DNA of 7,476 nucleotides from Pseudomonadota bacterium (GTDB taxonomy: Bacteria > Pseudomonadota > Alphaproteobacteria > Rhizobiales > Rhizobiaceae). A program made the translations under genes and the position numbers. Positions 5,567-7,476 of the stretch are shown one piece after another. The notes beneath the pieces are model-generated. The model did not search any database, was not told the DNA's origin, and saw only the letters and a program-made list of their open reading frames with translations. Location: positions 1 to 7,476 of the forward strand of contig JAEWFU010000110.1 of assembly GCA_023388675.1 (NCBI GenBank). The letters run 5' to 3'. How positions within the stretch are numbered: position 1 is the first letter of the stretch; every line of letters begins with the position of its first letter.

Positions 5567-6965
5567 TCGCGCCGAAGGTGCGAACCGCCTCACGAGCCAG
5601 GCTGAATGTCTCGAACCATTGCGGGTCGACCGGACGAGGCGTCAGCAGGCGGCCGCCGGGTGCCCTCTCGATCGAGAAGCTGGCGCCGACAGCCGCAAGC
5701 TGTGCGCACCCCAGGGCCGTCAGCTCCGGCTCATCCGAAATCAGAAGAGGCCGGCCAAGCACGTCGGAGAGGAACTGGCAGAACCAGGGATTGCGGCTCA
5801 TGCCGCCGTCGATGCTCACGGGATCGGAAACGGCGGTGGTCGCCGCAATCGAAGACATGACCTCAGCGGTCCTGAAAGCCACGCCTTCCAGCACTGCCTG
5901 CGCGAGGTCGATGGGCATACTGTCCAGCGACAATCCCATCCAGGCACCCCTGGCGGTACGGTCCCAATGCGGGCAGGCAAGCCCCGCCAGAGCGGGCACG
6001 AAAGCGATGCCACGCGAGATCGCCGGCGGGCGGGTGAAATCATCGATCTCGGCAAAATCGGAAAACAACCCGAGACCCCGCGCCCAGTTTACCGCTGACG
6101 AGGCGGCATATACCCCCCCGTCGAGCGCATGAACGTTTTCGCCGGCCTGGTCGCTCCAGGCTATGGTCGGCAACGGTCCGTTCCCGCGCGTCAGCCTTCC
6201 CGTCAAAGTGAGCGCGAAAGCGCCGGTGCCGAAGGTGATCTTGGTGTCGCCGGGCTTGCGCGCGCCATGCCCGTAGAGAGCTGCTTGCTGGTCCACGACG
6301 GAGGCCGTCAGCTCCCCACCGCCGGGAAGGGTTCCGAGCATGCCGCTCGTGGGTCGTATCTCGGGAAGCGCTTCCACGGGCACGCCGAAAAGAGCGCACA
6401 GTTCCGGATCCCATGTGCCTGTCTCCAGGTCCAGCAGGCTTGTGCGGGATGCGGTACTCGGGTCCGTCGCGAAGCTTCCCGTCAACCTGTCACGAAAGAA
6501 CGCGTCGGTGGTGCCCAGCCGAAGCTTGCCCGAGCGTAGCAGCTCCCGCGCCTCCGGCACGTGAACCATGATCCATCCCAGCTTCGAGGCAGAGAAGTAT
6601 GGATCCAGCGGCAGGCCCGCCTTCGACAGTGTGAGTGCTTCCGCGCCATCTGCCTTGAGGCGCTCGCACATCTGCGTCGTGCGACCGTCCTGCCAGACAA
6701 TCACAGGTGTTATCGCGCGGCCCGTCTGCGCATCCCAGGCCAGGCAGCTCTCGCCCTGATTGTCCAGTCCGACGCAGTCGACCTCCGGCGCAGCTTCCAG
6801 GCATGCTGTCAGGTTGGCAATCAGCTCTTCCGGGTCGTGCTCCACATGGTCGGGCGCCGGATATAGCTGCCTGTGCTCGACGGAGAGGACAGTGGTGACG
6901 CCGGCTTCGTCCACCACCAAAGCGCGGGTCGATGTCGTGCCCTGATCGATCGCCAGCGCCCTCAT
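5559..6965 (-). CDS. FGGY-family carbohydrate kinase, glycerol-kinase-like
   Basis: A 468-residue cytosolic kinase that transfers phosphate from ATP to a polyol or sugar. The first phosphate motif is DQGTTSTRA (7-15), the second ITFGTGAF (243-250), and the adenosine motif IDGGMSRNPWFCQFLSDVLG is at 385-404. Many positions follow glycerol kinase: GLPLDPYFSASKLGW (117-131), VDQQAALYGHG (224-234). Compared with the residues that hold glycerol in Escherichia coli GlpK (Arg83, Glu84, Trp103, Tyr135, Asp245, Phe270), the equivalents here are Gly71, Glu72, Trp91, Tyr123, Asp225 and Phe250: all kept except the arginine. Length is shorter than GlpK (about 500), so another three- or four-carbon polyol is possible. 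The ATG overlaps the oxidoreductase stop as ATGA, with GGAGG 4 bases upstream (6974-6970). Its 3' end converges with the nucleoside hydrolase, 89 bases away, with the regulator stub between. It probably acts in a glycerol- or polyol-phosphate pathway with the oxidoreductase. Confidence 0.93.
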   Translation of the reverse strand: MRALAIDQGTTSTRALVVDEAGVTTVLSVEHRQLYPAPDHVEHDPEELIANLTACLEAAPEVDCVGLDNQGESCLAWDAQTGRAITPVIVWQDGRTTQMCERLKADGAEALTLSKAGLPLDPYFSASKLGWIMVHVPEARELLRSGKLRLGTTDAFFRDRLTGSFATDPSTASRTSLLDLETGTWDPELCALFGVPVEALPEIRPTSGMLGTLPGGGELTASVVDQQAALYGHGARKPGDTKITFGTGAFALTLTGRLTRGNGPLPTIAWSDQAGENVHALDGGVYAASSAVNWARGLGLFSDFAEIDDFTRPPAISRGIAFVPALAGLACPHWDRTARGAWMGLSLDSMPIDLAQAVLEGVAFRTAEVMSSIAATTAVSDPVSIDGGMSRNPWFCQFLSDVLGRPLLISDEPELTALGCAQLAAVGASFSIERAPGGRLLTPRPVDPQWFETFSLAREAVRTFGARR

Positions 6966-7476
6966 TCTTCCTCCAGCACGATTTCCACGGGTCCGCTGCT
7001 TTCGGGCAAGGACATTAGGATGCGACGTTCCGGGCGGGTGCTGATGCGGCGCGAGGCGACCTCGACCCCGTCGACCCGCATGGACAGCCGGCCCCTCACG
7101 GGACGCGTGACCCGCAGTTGCAGCCGCCCCAGCCCGGCATCCGCGTCCGGGCCCACCTGCTGCGGGACCGCCCAGGCGAGCGCATCGCCGACAAGTTTCA
7201 GCCGCGAACTATCACGTTCAGGCAGGCCATTTTCCAGCGCGAGGCGCATGGCCTTTCCTATGGCCTTGCCTTCCGCCCAACTCCAGCCGGCGGTTTCCAC
7301 CGGACGCAGGATGTTTCCGGCGGCGAAATATGCGGGATCGGCGCAGCGGCCGAAACTGTCCACGACCGGGCCGCCGGTGGCCGGATCGCGCTCGATATGG
7401 CTGCCGTTCAACAGCGTCGACTCGGGCAGGAAGCGGCCACTGACGATGACGCCATCGGTTTCGATCACCGTTTCGC
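6962..7476 (-). CDS. NAD(P)/FAD-dependent oxidoreductase, C-terminal part (5' end beyond window)
   Basis: The frame is open to the window edge, giving about 171 C-terminal residues; codons 5' of the GTG at 7468 also read through, so that GTG is not the start. 'TDGVIVSGRFLPESTLL' and 'VVDSFGRCADPAYFAAGNILRPVETAGWSWAEGKAIG' match the end of the FAD-binding fold in pyridine-nucleotide-disulfide type oxidoreductases, where the last motif (usually GD, here GN) binds the FAD ribityl chain. The final 85 or so residues are beta-rich (LGRLQLRVTRPVRGRLSMRVDG) and form an extra small domain seen in relatives. In many bacteria such proteins sit next to a GlpA-like glycerol-3-phosphate dehydrogenase and a glycerol-kinase-like protein, passing electrons to or from FAD; that neighbour, if present, would lie beyond 7476. 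It is coupled to the kinase by a 4-base ATGA overlap. The substrate is not deducible from the visible part. Confidence 0.85.
   Translation of the reverse strand, partial: ETVIETDGVIVSGRFLPESTLLNGSHIERDPATGGPVVDSFGRCADPAYFAAGNILRPVETAGWSWAEGKAIGKAMRLALENGLPERDSSRLKLVGDALAWAVPQQVGPDADAGLGRLQLRVTRPVRGRLSMRVDGVEVASRRISTRPERRILMSLPESSGPVEIVLEEE

Noticed and set aside
5544..6098. Continuation of the LysR-like frame to 6098 as a 228-residue protein.
   Set aside because: Beyond about 5543 the translation has no LysR likeness and is the antisense of the well-supported kinase gene. The 'ALASR' just after the stub only superficially recalls 'PAVSR'.

Overview
The DNA is clearly GC-rich, with C/G-rich third codon positions, tight gene packing, short stop/start overlaps and few intergenic bases. 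The protein families and their wording (SsuABC-like transporter, long cytosolic-type arylsulfatase, FGGY kinase beside an FAD oxidoreductase) suggest an alphaproteobacterium, most likely of the order Rhizobiales (Hyphomicrobiales). This placement is inference from gene content; no rRNA or other marker is present.

Layout: two gene blocks converge near 5470-5560. The plus-strand block (1-5469) reads: 3' part of a substrate-binding protein of an SsuA/TauA/NMT1-type ABC transporter, its ATPase, its permease, a 744-residue type I sulfatase with an intact formylglycine motif, and an inosine-uridine type nucleoside hydrolase with all catalytic residues. Spacings are +10, -16, +70 and +11 bases, so this looks like one operon, interrupted only by a strong 10-bp hairpin and a tandem 7-bp repeat in the 70-base gap before the sulfatase. 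The minus-strand block (7476-5559) holds the 3' part of an FAD-dependent oxidoreductase, joined by a 4-base ATGA overlap to a glycerol-kinase-like FGGY kinase.

How the genes may work together: the transporter plus sulfatase resembles sulfate-ester scavenging clusters (transporter imports an organosulfate, sulfatase releases sulfate inside the cell). The nucleoside hydrolase as last gene is unusual for such a cluster and raises the possibility that the imported compound is a sulfated or otherwise modified nucleoside or N-glycoside. The minus-strand pair suggests phosphorylation and oxidation of glycerol or a related polyol; the kinase lacks the arginine that normally contacts glycerol.

The most notable observation is between the two blocks. 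Directly after the nucleoside hydrolase, in an overlapping frame, about 26 codons closely resemble the N-terminus of a LysR-type regulator (…QFEAFRMFMETGDITAAAE) and then stop resembling it just where the kinase gene begins on the other strand. I read this as the stub of a LysR regulator that once ended or followed the sulfatase operon and was cut off by a rearrangement. A 14-base inverted repeat sits at the same point, over the kinase stop codon. No RNA genes, insertion sequences, CRISPR arrays or convincing rho-independent terminators were seen, and no stretch over 300 bases lacks a gene.
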